This document shows positions 8,109 through 17,348 of a DNA stretch of 64,000 nucleotides, piece after piece. The DNA lies in contig NZ_CP012074.1 in the NCBI RefSeq assembly GCF_001262015.1, positions 1-64,000 on the forward strand, given 5' to 3'. Below the pieces are notes generated by a model. That model did not search any database, had not been told where the DNA came from, and saw only the letters and a list, made by a program, of their open reading frames with translations. Position 1 is the first letter of the stretch; each line of letters starts with the position of its first letter. Source of the stretch: Prevotella fusca JCM 17724. GTDB taxonomy: Bacteria > Bacteroidota > Bacteroidia > Bacteroidales > Bacteroidaceae. The translations under genes were made by a program, and so were the position numbers.

Positions 8109-9812
8109 ATGCGCCATACCCTCCTTGCTCTTGCTTTGTTAGGTGGCTCGCTGGCTGTATATGCTGATCGGAAGGATAGCCTTCAGAGCTATAACTACTT
8201 CTTCCTTGAGGCTTTGCGACAGCAGGATATGGGCAATCTCACGGCAGCTTTCGACCTTCTGCGTCATGCGCACGACCTCAATCCACAGGCTCCAGAGGTT
8301 TATTATCAGCTGGCTGGCTATTATGTGGACATGAAGAATGATGCACTGGCACGTGAATACTTCGAGAAGGCAGCAAGTCTTGACCCTGAAAATTCAACCT
8401 ATCAGGAGAAATTGGGACAGCTCTATGTGACGCAGAAAGACTATCCTAATGCCATCAAAGCCTACGAACGGCTTTATTCTTCTAATAAGACGCGCTCTGA
8501 TGTGCTGCAACTTCTCTATCAACTCTACGGCTCACAAAATGATTTCAAGATGATGATTAGTACCTTGGAACGTCTGGAGACGGTGGAGGGAACCAACGAG
8601 CAGATTTCACTCAGCAAGATGCAAATCTACGAGCAGATGGGAGAAAAGCGCAAGGAGTACGATGAGTTGAAGGCACTCGTTGACAGTCATCCGCTCGATC
8701 TCAACTATCGTGTGATGTTCGGAAACTGGCTTTTGCAGAATGGAAAGAAGAAGGAAGCCCTCCAGAAGTACCATGATGTGCTGAAGGAAGACCCTGATAA
8801 CTCGCTTGCCAAGCTCTCCATGATGGATTATTACAATAATATCGGTGATAAGACAACCGTAAAAACAATCCTACAGGAACTGCTGCAATCATCCAAGACA
8901 GAGCAGAATACAAAGATGGAGTTACTTCGTCAGGTAATTACAAGCAGTCAGAAAGACAATAATCCAGATAGTACCGAAGTCATGCGGCTCTTCTCTGTTG
9001 CACTGGTTGGTCCACAGCAAGATGCTGATATCCTCATGCTTAAGGCTGCATACATGATACTTCGTAAGAAGCCGAAGGCTGAAATCAATCGTATCTATGA
9101 GCAGGCTATTGAGGTAGAACCCGACAATTCGCGTGCAAGGGCTGCCCTTATCCAGAATATCTGGGAGACGGAGGATTACGACAAGGTAATCGCTATCTGC
9201 CGTCCGGCAATAGAATACAATCCAGATGAGATGGCTTTCTATTACTTCCAGGGTATGGCACAGTTCCAGAAGCATGATATTGATGCCGCACTGGAGACTT
9301 TCCGGAAAGGAGTAGGGCAGATAAAGCCGGACAGCAACCCTGATATTGTGTCGGATTTTTATGCCATCATGGGTGATATTCTCCACGAGAAAGGGCGCAA
9401 CGATGAGGCTTTCCAGGCTTATGACAGCTGTCTGCAGTGGAAACCTGACAATACAGCGGCACTGAACAACTATGCTTATTACCTCAGTGTGGAGAACAAG
9501 AACCTCACGAAGGCTGAGCAGATGAGCTACAAGACTATCAAGGCAGAGCCGGAAAACAGCACCTTCCTCGATACTTATGCATGGATTCTCTTCCAGCAGA
9601 AGCGTTACGAGGAGGCAAAGATATACATTGAACAGGCAATCCGTAGCGACTCAACACTCAGCGGAGTTGTCAAGGAACATGCCGGTGATATCTATGCACA
9701 GACCGGCGATATGGAGAAAGCTCTTGACTATTGGCAGCAGTCGCTCAAAGGAGGTAACGAGAGTGCGACGCTGAAGAAGAAGATACAACTAAAGAAATAC
9801 ATAGCAGAATGA
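8109..9812 (+). CDS. Exported tetratricopeptide-repeat protein
   Basis: 567 residues from the ATG at 8109, where a signal peptide begins (MRHTLLALALLGGSLAVYA, cleavage near residue 19); the open frame upstream lacks a signal peptide. The rest is a long series of TPR helices, for example NPQAPEVYYQLAGYYVDMKN, DPENSTYQEKLGQLYV and PDNTAALNNYAYYLSVEN, typical of periplasmic or envelope scaffolds. It is followed, with a 4-bp overlap, by a DUF4292 lipoprotein and then an EnvC-like protein. A role in envelope assembly is likely but inferred from context only. Confidence 0.85.
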   Translation: MRHTLLALALLGGSLAVYADRKDSLQSYNYFFLEALRQQDMGNLTAAFDLLRHAHDLNPQAPEVYYQLAGYYVDMKNDALAREYFEKAASLDPENSTYQEKLGQLYVTQKDYPNAIKAYERLYSSNKTRSDVLQLLYQLYGSQNDFKMMISTLERLETVEGTNEQISLSKMQIYEQMGEKRKEYDELKALVDSHPLDLNYRVMFGNWLLQNGKKKEALQKYHDVLKEDPDNSLAKLSMMDYYNNIGDKTTVKTILQELLQSSKTEQNTKMELLRQVITSSQKDNNPDSTEVMRLFSVALVGPQQDADILMLKAAYMILRKKPKAEINRIYEQAIEVEPDNSRARAALIQNIWETEDYDKVIAICRPAIEYNPDEMAFYYFQGMAQFQKHDIDAALETFRKGVGQIKPDSNPDIVSDFYAIMGDILHEKGRNDEAFQAYDSCLQWKPDNTAALNNYAYYLSVENKNLTKAEQMSYKTIKAEPENSTFLDTYAWILFQQKRYEEAKIYIEQAIRSDSTLSGVVKEHAGDIYAQTGDMEKALDYWQQSLKGGNESATLKKKIQLKKYIAE

Positions 9813-10720
9813 AGAAGACAAAGATATTACTCGCAAGCATGGCAGTCCTTTTACTGGCAGCATGCGGTACAAAGAGGGCTGTGGTGAAGCAGCGTCCTGT
9901 GCCGGACAGCAAGCCTTCCCAGCAGGCGACTCCTGCCGAAAAGGAGAATAAAATACATAGCCTTGCTGTTATGCAGCGCATAGCAGACAACGCTCTCTAT
10001 CAGAAGAACCTCGTCTCAAATCTTACTTTCACGCTTAACGACGGGCGCAAGGACATTAGTGTGCCGGGCATCCTACGTATGCGTAAGGATGAGGTAATCC
10101 GTCTGCAGCTGCTGATTCCGATTCTTCGCAGTGAGGTTGGACGCATCGAGTTTGCAAAGGATTACGTGCTTTTCATCGACCGTATGCATAAGCAGTATGT
10201 AAAGGCAAGCTACGATGAAGTGGCTTTCCTGCGTAACAATGGTATCAACTTCTATTCTTTGCAATCGCTCTTCTGGAACCAACTGCTCATCCCTCGTCAG
10301 CAGAAAGTGAGTGAGGCTGACCTTTCACAGTTTACGGTTGATGACAGCAAGGCACAGCGGGATGGCTCTACCAGAATTAGTTTGAAAGACGGAAAGATGG
10401 ACTATAGCTGGTCGGTGAATCCTCTGAACAGTCATATTGTCCTTGCCGCTATCACCTACAACAGCAATTCAAATAGTGCTTCAAGGCTCTCATGGTCCTA
10501 CGGTGACTTCAAGGCGTTCGGTTCCAAGCAGTTTCCTGCCAGCCAGTCTTTGACCATTAATACGCCGGCTATCGGTCAGAAACCGGCAAAGACACTCAAG
10601 GCAAGTTTTGAACTTGAAGGCTTCAGCGATGCCGGTGACTGGGAAATTGCCACAACTCCTTCAGATAAGTACACAAAAGTAAGTGTAGAGGAAATCCTCG
10701 GTAAATTAATGAACTTTTAA
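9809..10720 (+). CDS. DUF4292 family lipoprotein
   Basis: 303 residues with a clear lipoprotein signal: MKKTKILLASMAVLLLAAC, lipidated Cys19. The body matches DUF4292 (VSNLTFTLNDGRKDISVPGILRMRKDEVIRL, then LLIPILRSEVGRIEFAKDYVLFIDR). This family is thought to have a LolA/LolB-like half-barrel, which suggests handling of a lipid or lipoprotein at the outer membrane; that is inference. ATG overlaps the TPR gene's stop (ATGA), and its TAA abuts the next ATG, so the three genes are translationally coupled. Confidence 0.85.
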   Translation: MKKTKILLASMAVLLLAACGTKRAVVKQRPVPDSKPSQQATPAEKENKIHSLAVMQRIADNALYQKNLVSNLTFTLNDGRKDISVPGILRMRKDEVIRLQLLIPILRSEVGRIEFAKDYVLFIDRMHKQYVKASYDEVAFLRNNGINFYSLQSLFWNQLLIPRQQKVSEADLSQFTVDDSKAQRDGSTRISLKDGKMDYSWSVNPLNSHIVLAAITYNSNSNSASRLSWSYGDFKAFGSKQFPASQSLTINTPAIGQKPAKTLKASFELEGFSDAGDWEIATTPSDKYTKVSVEEILGKLMNF

Positions 10721-12769
10721 ATGAAACGTCTTTTTCTATTATTCATATTGTCTACAATGTGTATGCTGACAACCTTCGCACAGCATACAAGGAAACACAA
10801 GGCACGGCAGAAAGCGGCTGTCGTTCAGCATGTAGAGTCGAAGACTTCGGCTAAAAACAAGGGCAGGAAGACTGTAAAGGCATCGCGTAATACGAGAACT
10901 GCAACGCCTGTGACCACTGCGAAAGGAAAGAGGCAGGCTGTTGAGAAAGTGCTGCCACAACTGCAGCAAAAAGGTAAGCAGCCGCAGCAAAAGACCAATC
11001 TGCCGCAGCAAAAGGGTAAGCAACCACAGGTAAAAGACAGACAGCAGCCACAGGTAAAAGGCAGACAGCAGCCACAGGCAAAGACCCAACAGTCTATTCG
11101 TGGCAAAGCGGCTGTGCGCAATGCTCATGCAGGTAAGAAAGGAGCAAAGGGACCATTTTATGTGACAACCGAAGAAATCAAGGGACTGCAGTTGCAGAAC
11201 CAGAAGCTACAGCAGGAGATTTCAGAGCACGAGGAAGAGATGAAAGTAAAGCAGAAGGACGTTGACGACCGTCTGCAGAAGATTGTACGCCTCGATACGG
11301 AAATCGGTCAGCACCAGAGAACGATTGACACGATAGCCACGGACATCAAGGGCTTGGATTCGAATATTGGTATATTGAAAGGTCAGCTTGCCTCCCTTGA
11401 AGCACAGCTGGGCGAACGTCGTGCCCGTTTCATCCGTTCCATGCGTTATATGGCACGCCATCGCAGTATTCAGGATAAGCTGATGTTCGTTTTCTCAGCA
11501 AAGAGTCTGACACAGATGTACCGTCGCCTTCGTTTTGTCCGTGAGTATGCAGCCTATCAGCGTGCACAGGGCGAACAGCTGAAAGCCAAGCAGATGCAGG
11601 TGGATGAGAAGCATTCACAGTTGAAGCAGGTGCGTGTTGACAAGAGTAATCTTCTTTATAAGGACCGTCAGGTTCATGCTCAGATGGAGCGTAAACGTGT
11701 TGAACAGCAGACTGTTGTGGCATCGCTGCAGAACGACCAGAAGGTGTTGCAGGGCGTGATAACACAGCGTCGCCAGCAGCAACAGGCACTGAATGCACAG
11801 ATTGACCGGCTCATTCAGATTGAAATACAGAAGGCACGTGAACGTGCCATTGCAGAAGCCAAGGCACAGGCTGCTGCCCGTGCTGCCGCTGCCAAGAAGC
11901 GTGCGGAGGAACTGGCACGCAAGAAGGCTGCCGCCGAAGCCGCTGCCCGTGAGAATGCCCGCCGTATTGCCGAGGCTAAGGAGCGTGAGGAGAGAGCCAA
12001 AGCTGCTGCCCGTGCTGCTGCTGAGGCAGCTGAGAAAGCCCGTCAGGAAGCTGCTGCCCGTGCTGCCGCTGCCCGTGCTGCCGCTGAGAAAGCCCGCCAG
12101 GAAGCATTGCAGAAGGAACGTGCTGCGGCACGTGAGCGTGCTATCCGCAAGGCTGAAGCGCAGGAGGCAGCTGCCAAGGCTGCCCAGGTACAGGCTGAAG
12201 CCCGTGCTGCAGCCGAGAAAGCCCGTGCCGACCAGGTGGCACGTGAGGCTGAGGCTAACCGTGTGGCTGTCGAGCGAAAGGCTGATGCCGACCGTGAACG
12301 TGCTGCCCGTGAGGCGGCTGCAGCGAGGGCATCGGCTGCAGAAAGCAATGATATGCTTAGCTCTGCCGACCGTGCCATAACAGGTAACTTTGCCAATAAC
12401 CGTGGTAGGTTGCCGATGCCGTTGTCGGGAAAGATAGTCAGTCATTTCGGTCAGTATAACGTGGCTGGTATGTCAAACATCCGCCTGAACAATGACGGTA
12501 TCAATATCAAGGGTGCTCCGGGCAGTGCTGTGCGCAGTGTCTTCATGGGCGAGGTGAGCGGTGTGTTCATGGCAGGTGGTATGAGTGTCGTGATGGTTCG
12601 TCATGGTATTTATATCTCCGTCTATGCCAACCTCGGTTCTGTAAGCGTCAGCAAGGGACAGAAGGTGGGTACTGGACAGACCATCGGAACGGTCGGGAAG
12701 ACTGGTATCCTCCAGTTCCAGCTGCGTAAGGAGACTGCGAAGCTGAATCCGGAGCAGTGGTTGCGCTGA
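10721..12769 (+). CDS. EnvC-like murein hydrolase activator (degenerate M23/LytM domain)
   Basis: 682 residues. A signal peptide (residues 1-20) is followed by a Lys/Gln-rich repetitive stretch (about 75-125, repeats like KGKQPQ and KGRQQPQ), a coiled coil (about 155-350), an Ala/Arg/Glu-rich coiled coil (about 370-545, repeats of ARAAAEKARQEA type) and a C-terminal LytM domain (about 560-682). The zinc ligands of active M23 peptidases are missing: the HxxxD position reads NNDGIN, HxH is replaced by YANL, and the last motif is LQFQLR. It is therefore probably an EnvC-type activator of cell-wall amidases at division, not an enzyme. It is longer than typical EnvC proteins because of the low-complexity segments, whose DNA is notably GC-rich. 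Confidence 0.85.
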   Translation: MKRLFLLFILSTMCMLTTFAQHTRKHKARQKAAVVQHVESKTSAKNKGRKTVKASRNTRTATPVTTAKGKRQAVEKVLPQLQQKGKQPQQKTNLPQQKGKQPQVKDRQQPQVKGRQQPQAKTQQSIRGKAAVRNAHAGKKGAKGPFYVTTEEIKGLQLQNQKLQQEISEHEEEMKVKQKDVDDRLQKIVRLDTEIGQHQRTIDTIATDIKGLDSNIGILKGQLASLEAQLGERRARFIRSMRYMARHRSIQDKLMFVFSAKSLTQMYRRLRFVREYAAYQRAQGEQLKAKQMQVDEKHSQLKQVRVDKSNLLYKDRQVHAQMERKRVEQQTVVASLQNDQKVLQGVITQRRQQQQALNAQIDRLIQIEIQKARERAIAEAKAQAAARAAAAKKRAEELARKKAAAEAAARENARRIAEAKEREERAKAAARAAAEAAEKARQEAAARAAAARAAAEKARQEALQKERAAARERAIRKAEAQEAAAKAAQVQAEARAAAEKARADQVAREAEANRVAVERKADADRERAAREAAAARASAAESNDMLSSADRAITGNFANNRGRLPMPLSGKIVSHFGQYNVAGMSNIRLNNDGINIKGAPGSAVRSVFMGEVSGVFMAGGMSVVMVRHGIYISVYANLGSVSVSKGQKVGTGQTIGTVGKTGILQFQLRKETAKLNPEQWLR

Positions 12770-12876
12770 TTGGATAGACGTATTATATATTAATAATGTG
12801 GGCTCATTGAGTCTTGAACAACGATAATGCTCTTTGTTGTTTGTCGTATTTCCGGCAGCAGAAGAGTTGCATTACT

Positions 12877-12967
12877 GAATTATCTTCATGACAAGAAATA
12901 TTTTTCTTCATGAAGATAATTCTTTTTTTTCGTGAAGAAAAATATTTTTTTTATGTAAATAATTTGG
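12877..12967. repeat. AT-rich ~90-bp palindromic dispersed repeat, copy 2
   Basis: Same architecture as copy 1: outer GAATTATCTTCATGA and a degraded right end (AAATAATTT), with inner GAAATATTTTTCTTCATGAA units. Confidence 0.75.
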
Positions 12968-13084
12968 TGATGATGGAGTGTTGGGTGTTGGTGGTTTGTG
13001 ATGATGGTTAGATGTTGATTGTTGGATGTGGGTGGTAAGGTGTTTCTTTTGTAATAATAAAATCAAGTACGGAAAATTACAGTT

Positions 13085-13165
13085 GCTGAATTGTGTTGCA
13101 ATTAAGCCTCAATTGACGTCTGACTAAGGCTTAATTGGATGCTTAAAGGGCGTTGGTTAGAATGC
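13085..13165. repeat. AATTAAGCC-type degenerate repeat array, copy 1
   Basis: Alternating units such as CAATTAAGCCTCAATTGACG and GACTAAGGCTTAATTGGATG. A second, longer array of the same units is at about 56250-56365. Confidence 0.6.
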
Positions 13166-13636
13166 AATAAAGCACTGATAATTTCGTTGCTTTGTAATCG
13201 GTTGGTATTCTGATGGTTGTATGCTTGTGTTTTTATGTTGTCTGATTGTGTTTAAAAGAAGTTTTTTCTGCATGTTTTGTAAAGATATTTCGTAGGGTCA
13301 GATAGGTTGTTTAAGAACCGTTTTTCATATTCTTGGAAGAGCCATGAGATGTTTACACTTATAGTGAATGTTTGTTTTACACGATCAAGAAATTACATTT
13401 TTTTTGTGACGTATGATTTCAAAACACTCTTAATCTCCCATTTCGGTTTGATTTGTTTTGTATCAGTTCAGTGGTCAGTTGGCAACTTTTGATGTTCGTT
13501 TGTCAATTACCAATCGCCTATATTGTTCTATTGCGGAATATAATTGTTCTATAATTCTATCTTGTATGTATAAAAGGCAAAAGTTGAAAATTGAAATTTA
13601 ATATCTGATTTATTTTTTGCTTTGCAGATAAATGTT

Positions 13637-13675
13637 TATATTTGCAGAAAATAATACAGCATTCGGCAATTTGAA
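13637..13675 (+). promoter_or_regulatory. Promoter module shared with the 54.2-kb triple repeat
   Basis: The TATATTTG box (13637-13644) is followed by GCATTCGGCAATTTGAA (13659-13675). The same two blocks at the same spacing occur three times in tandem at 54220-54390. It drives the acyl-CoA synthetase gene and shows that the first ATG at 13632 cannot be used. Confidence 0.6.
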
Positions 13676-13733
13676 CGCAGGTCATCCTGACCCTTGCCCA
13701 CGTTATGTTGCAGAACGAAAAAATCAGAAAACA

Positions 13734-15542
13734 ATGCAGACAAACAGTCATCTCTCTGTTCTTATTCATGAACAAGCTAAAAAGTACGGCGCGAAGCCGG
13801 CACTTACATTCCGTAACTTCGGCAGTCTGAAGTGGAAGACCGTCTCATGGAACCAGTTTTCTATGCGTGTGAAAGAAGTTTCAAATGCGCTCTTGAACCT
13901 TGGAATGAAACCGCAGGAGGCGATTGCTGTGTTTGCACAGAACTGTATCCAGTACCTTTACACTGACTTCGGTGCATACGGAGTGCGTGTAGTAAGTATT
14001 CCCTTCTATGCCACCAGTTCCGAACAGCAGATACAGTATATGATTCAGGATGCCGGCGTAAAGTATCTTTTCGTTGGGGAGCAGGAACAGTATGACAAGG
14101 CACATCGTATCCTGTCGCTCTGTCCAACGTTGGAACGTATCATCGTCTTTGACCCCAGTGTGCGCATCAATACGCATGACCCCAATACGATTTTCTTTGA
14201 GGATTTCCTGAAGTTAGGAGAAGGACTGCCACGGGAACCGGAGGTTGAAGAGCGTTGGGCACAGGCAAATTATGAGGACATTTGTAACATTCTTTATACA
14301 AGTGGTACGACGGGCGAGAGCAAGGGCGTTATACTGACATATAAGATGTATCAGGCTGCGCTGGAGGCAAACGACAAGTGTGTGCCTGTAAGCGAGAATG
14401 ACCGTGTCATCAACTTCCTGCCTTTCACCCATGTCTTTGAGCGTGGATGGTCCTATCTTGCACTTTCGGAGGGTGCGCAGATGATAATAAATACCTATCC
14501 GAAGGAGATACAGCAGAGTATGCGTGAGACGCATCCTACGTGTATGGCTTCCGTACCCCGTTTCTGGGAGAAGGTCTATGCAGCCGTGAAGGAGCGCATG
14601 GACAACTCCAGTGCTGTTCAGCGCAAGCTGTTCTATCATGCGCTGAACGTCGGAAAGAAGCGTAATATACAGTATCTGGCACGTGGAAAACGTGTTCCAC
14701 TGGCGTTGGAGATGGAGTACAAGGTTGTCAACAAGGCAATATTGAGCCTTGTGCGTAAGCAGATGGGACTTGAGAAACCTAACATCTTCCCGGCAGCAGG
14801 TGCATACGTTTCGCCTGAGGTTGAGGAGTTTGTGCATAGCATCGGACTGAACATGCTTGTCGGTTACGGATTGACGGAGAGTCTGGCAACAGTCAGCTGC
14901 GACCATGCAGGCAAGGCTTATACGGTCGGTTCTGTTGGTCGTCCGATAGAGGGTATCGAAATAAAGATCAGTGACGAAGGTGAAATCATGCTGAAGGGAC
15001 CTACGATTATGCCCGGTTACTTCCGTCGTGATACTACCAATGCTGAGGTTTTTGATAAGGACGGATTCTTCCATACAGGTGACTCAGGCTATATGAAGGA
15101 TGGCGAGCTGTTCCTGAAAGAACGCATCAAGGACCTCTTCAAGACATCCAATGGTAAGTATGTTGCGCCGCAGATGGTGGAAGGTATGCTCTTGGTAGAT
15201 AAGTTCATTGAGCAGGTTTCAGTCATTGCTGACCAGCGAAAGTTCGTGTCTGCACTGATTGTCCCGGAGTTCCGTGTGCTGGAAGAATGGGCAAAGGAGA
15301 ATCACATTGAGTTCAAGAACCGTGAGGAGTTGTGTCAGAATAAGCGTGTCAATGCGATGATGCGTGAGCGTATCGAAACCTTGCAGCAGCGTCTGGCATC
15401 TTATGAGCAGATCAAGCGATTCACTCTGCTTCCCCAGAACTTCTCAATGGAAAGCGGTGAGCTGACGAATACGCTGAAACTGAAGCGTGCGGTTGTCAAC
15501 CGTCGCTATCAGGATGTGATTGAAAAGATGTACGAGGAATAG
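13734..15542 (+). CDS. Long-chain fatty acid-CoA ligase (AMP-binding)
   Basis: 602 residues from the ATG at 13734 (MQTNSHLSVLIHEQ), chosen because the open frame upstream overlaps the promoter. These cytoplasmic or membrane-associated enzymes activate fatty acids to acyl-CoA via acyl-AMP. The P-loop-like motif YTSGTTGESKGVILT (about 190-205), GYGLTESLATVS and a late TGDSGYMKDGELFLKERIKDLFKTSNGKY block are the class hallmarks. Its length fits the family. Same-strand prfB follows after a 150-bp spacer, so co-transcription is possible but unproven. Confidence 0.9.
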   Translation: MQTNSHLSVLIHEQAKKYGAKPALTFRNFGSLKWKTVSWNQFSMRVKEVSNALLNLGMKPQEAIAVFAQNCIQYLYTDFGAYGVRVVSIPFYATSSEQQIQYMIQDAGVKYLFVGEQEQYDKAHRILSLCPTLERIIVFDPSVRINTHDPNTIFFEDFLKLGEGLPREPEVEERWAQANYEDICNILYTSGTTGESKGVILTYKMYQAALEANDKCVPVSENDRVINFLPFTHVFERGWSYLALSEGAQMIINTYPKEIQQSMRETHPTCMASVPRFWEKVYAAVKERMDNSSAVQRKLFYHALNVGKKRNIQYLARGKRVPLALEMEYKVVNKAILSLVRKQMGLEKPNIFPAAGAYVSPEVEEFVHSIGLNMLVGYGLTESLATVSCDHAGKAYTVGSVGRPIEGIEIKISDEGEIMLKGPTIMPGYFRRDTTNAEVFDKDGFFHTGDSGYMKDGELFLKERIKDLFKTSNGKYVAPQMVEGMLLVDKFIEQVSVIADQRKFVSALIVPEFRVLEEWAKENHIEFKNREELCQNKRVNAMMRERIETLQQRLASYEQIKRFTLLPQNFSMESGELTNTLKLKRAVVNRRYQDVIEKMYEE

Positions 15543-15600
15543 TGGGGGAGTTGAGGAGTTGACGAGTTAACAGGCTGACGAGTTAACAGGTTGATGGTTT
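15543..15600. repeat. Short direct repeats after the acyl-CoA ligase
   Basis: GAGGAGTTGACGAGTTAACAGG followed by a second GACGAGTTAACAGG: two to three imperfect tandem units in the spacer before prfB. Confidence 0.5.
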
Positions 15601-15693
15601 TGTTGACCAGTCTCTGGATTATCTGGAGCCTCTATGATTTCTATTCCCTCTAAGATGTTTAGAGCATCTATTCCCAAATGATAAATAATTAAA

Positions 15694-16809
15694 ATGATAA
15701 CAGCAGACCAGCTAAAAGATATACAAGAGCGCACGGAAGCGCTTCACCGCTATCTTGACATTGACAGGAAGCGGATTGAATTTGAAGAGGAACAGCTCCG
15801 CACACAGGCTCCAGACTTCTGGGATGACCCGGCACGTGCGCAGGAGCAGATGAAGAAAGTAAAGGACATAGAGAAGTGGGTCAAGGACTATGATAAAGCC
15901 CGTGCACTGGCTGATGAGGTGCAGCTGGCATTCGACTTCTATAAGGATGAACTTGTCACAGAGGAAGAGGTAGATGCTGCATACGGCAAGGTGCTCAAGG
16001 TGATTGAGGACTTGGAGCTCAAGAACATGCTGCGTCAGGAGGAAGACCCGATGGAGTGTGTGATGAAGATAAACTCCGGTGCCGGTGGTACGGAAAGTCA
16101 GGACTGGGCGTCTATGCTCATGCGTATGTATATGCGTTGGGGCGAGGCACATGGATATAAGGTGACGATTTCCGATATACAGGAAGGCGACGAGGCTGGT
16201 ATTAAGAGCGTAACAATGAAGTTTGAGGGTGGCGAGTATGCCTATGGCTATCTGAAGAGTGAGAATGGTGTGCACCGCTTGGTACGTGTCAGTCCGTTCA
16301 ATGCTCAAGGTAAGCGTATGACAAGTTTTGCCAGCGTGTTCGTTACGCCATTGGTAGACGACACTATTGAGGTGTATGTTGACCCGGCTCGTGTCAGTTG
16401 GGATACCTTCCGTTCGAGTGGTGCTGGTGGACAGAACGTCAACAAGGTGGAGTCGGGAGTTCGTCTGCGCTATCAGTATGAAGACCCTGACACAGGAGAA
16501 CAGGAAGAAATCCTTATTGAGAATACGGAAACCCGTGACCAGCCGAAGAACCGTGCCAAGGCAATGCAGCTCTTGAAATCACAGCTTTATGACCGTGCGA
16601 TGAAGAAGCGCATGGAGGAACAGGCGAAGATAGAAGCGGGTAAGAAGAAGATAGAGTGGGGTAGCCAGATTCGTAGCTACGTCTTTGATGACCGTCGTGT
16701 GAAGGATCACCGCACCAACTATCAGACTTCTGATGTGGATGGTGTGATGGATGGCAAGATTGATGACTTCATCAAGGCTTACCTGATGGAGTTTCCTACG
16801 GAGGAATAA
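15694..16809 (+). CDS. prfB: Peptide chain release factor 2
   Basis: 371 residues. RF2 recognises UGA and UAA and triggers peptide release on the ribosome. The catalytic GGQ is in SSGAGGQNVNKVES (about residue 246), and the C-terminal basic block WGSQIRSYVFDDRRVKDHRT is intact. Many bacteria make RF2 only after a +1 programmed frameshift at CTTTGAC near codon 25. Here the corresponding place reads TATCTTGACATT (LDID) and the gene is one continuous frame, so that autoregulation is absent. Confidence 0.95.
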   Translation: MITADQLKDIQERTEALHRYLDIDRKRIEFEEEQLRTQAPDFWDDPARAQEQMKKVKDIEKWVKDYDKARALADEVQLAFDFYKDELVTEEEVDAAYGKVLKVIEDLELKNMLRQEEDPMECVMKINSGAGGTESQDWASMLMRMYMRWGEAHGYKVTISDIQEGDEAGIKSVTMKFEGGEYAYGYLKSENGVHRLVRVSPFNAQGKRMTSFASVFVTPLVDDTIEVYVDPARVSWDTFRSSGAGGQNVNKVESGVRLRYQYEDPDTGEQEEILIENTETRDQPKNRAKAMQLLKSQLYDRAMKKRMEEQAKIEAGKKKIEWGSQIRSYVFDDRRVKDHRTNYQTSDVDGVMDGKIDDFIKAYLMEFPTEE

Positions 16810-16813
16810 ATAA

Positions 16814-16990
16814 CCTCCCCCAACCCCTCCAAAGGAAGGGAGAGCCTAACGAGGTGAATGCCTCTTGTCTCCTCCGAAGGGAGGGAGAGACTAACGGGAA
16901 ATGGTTTTGATAAAGGTAATTAAGGAAAAAGTTTACGATTATCCCACCGCTGTCTAACACATCCCCTCCTTTGGAGGGGGCTTGGGGAGG
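16814..16990. repeat. 177-bp MITE-like element
   Basis: The left end CCTCCCCCAACCCCTCC pairs with the right end GGAGGGGGCTTGGGGAGG as imperfect terminal inverted repeats. Each end has an internal CTCCAAAGGAAGG or CCTTTGGAGG palindrome, and the middle is AT-rich. It has no coding capacity. It is related in style, but not identical, to the repeats flanking the DUF559 domain. Confidence 0.65.
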
Positions 16991-17066
16991 TTCTTCCTTG
17001 GAGGGACTTGGGGATTTTTTCCTTCCCTTATCATTAACGACATACAACCTTTTAAAGAATATAACT

Positions 17067-17204
17067 ATGAGTGAAAGAAGTAAACGAAACCGCAGAGAAC
17101 GGGAACTTAAACAAGAAAAGCAGGCTAAGCGTGTTGTTATATGGATTGCAGCGGTGCTGATTCTGTTGGCAATCGCTTCTATCATTGTGTTTACGACTAT
17201 CTGA
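17067..17204 (+). CDS. 45-residue single-pass membrane protein
   Basis: The start at 17067 (MSERSKRNRRERELKQ) gives a very basic, helical N-terminal 22 residues followed by one hydrophobic segment (VVIWIAAVLILLAIASIIVF) ending at residue 45. The open frame extends upstream into the MITE-like repeat, so the internal ATG is preferred. Small proteins of this form are common in Bacteroidales, but I do not recognise a function. The basic cytoplasmic tail could contact nucleic acid or membrane; this is speculation. Confidence 0.6.
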   Translation: MSERSKRNRRERELKQEKQAKRVVIWIAAVLILLAIASIIVFTTI

Positions 17205-17348
17205 CATTAGCAGCCTTCGCCTTGATAACGGCAAGAGATATTTGTGATAGTAAGAGCAAACAGCATTCTGCCTGCGAATATCTGATAGCTGTATCCTTCA
17301 CCGTTGATAACGGCAAAGAGGAGCTGTGGCAATAAAAACAAATAACTG

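Larger units (their letters stand above)
12770..13733. other. Gene-free stretch with dispersed repeats
   Basis: No convincing gene. It holds copy 2 of the AT-rich palindromic repeat (12877-12967), a TTGGTGTTGG-like tract (12978-13040), an AATTAAGCC-type array (13085-13165), and a promoter module just before the acyl-CoA synthetase start (13637-13675). A 61-codon open frame at 13307 has no supporting features. Confidence 0.7.

Noticed and set aside
11615-12445. 276-codon open frame opposite the EnvC gene, and other long antisense frames there
   Set aside because: They arise from the repetitive GC-rich Ala/Arg coding on the other strand; products are low-complexity and have no start or promoter support.
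13307-13492. 61-codon frame in the long spacer before the acyl-CoA ligase
   Set aside because: AT-rich, no promoter or start support, hydrophobic by composition only.
14214-15074. 286-codon reverse frame inside the acyl-CoA ligase gene
   Set aside because: Antisense to a well-conserved enzyme; the product has no recognisable domain.
15712-16308. 198-codon reverse frame inside prfB
   Set aside because: Shadow of a conserved gene with no independent features.
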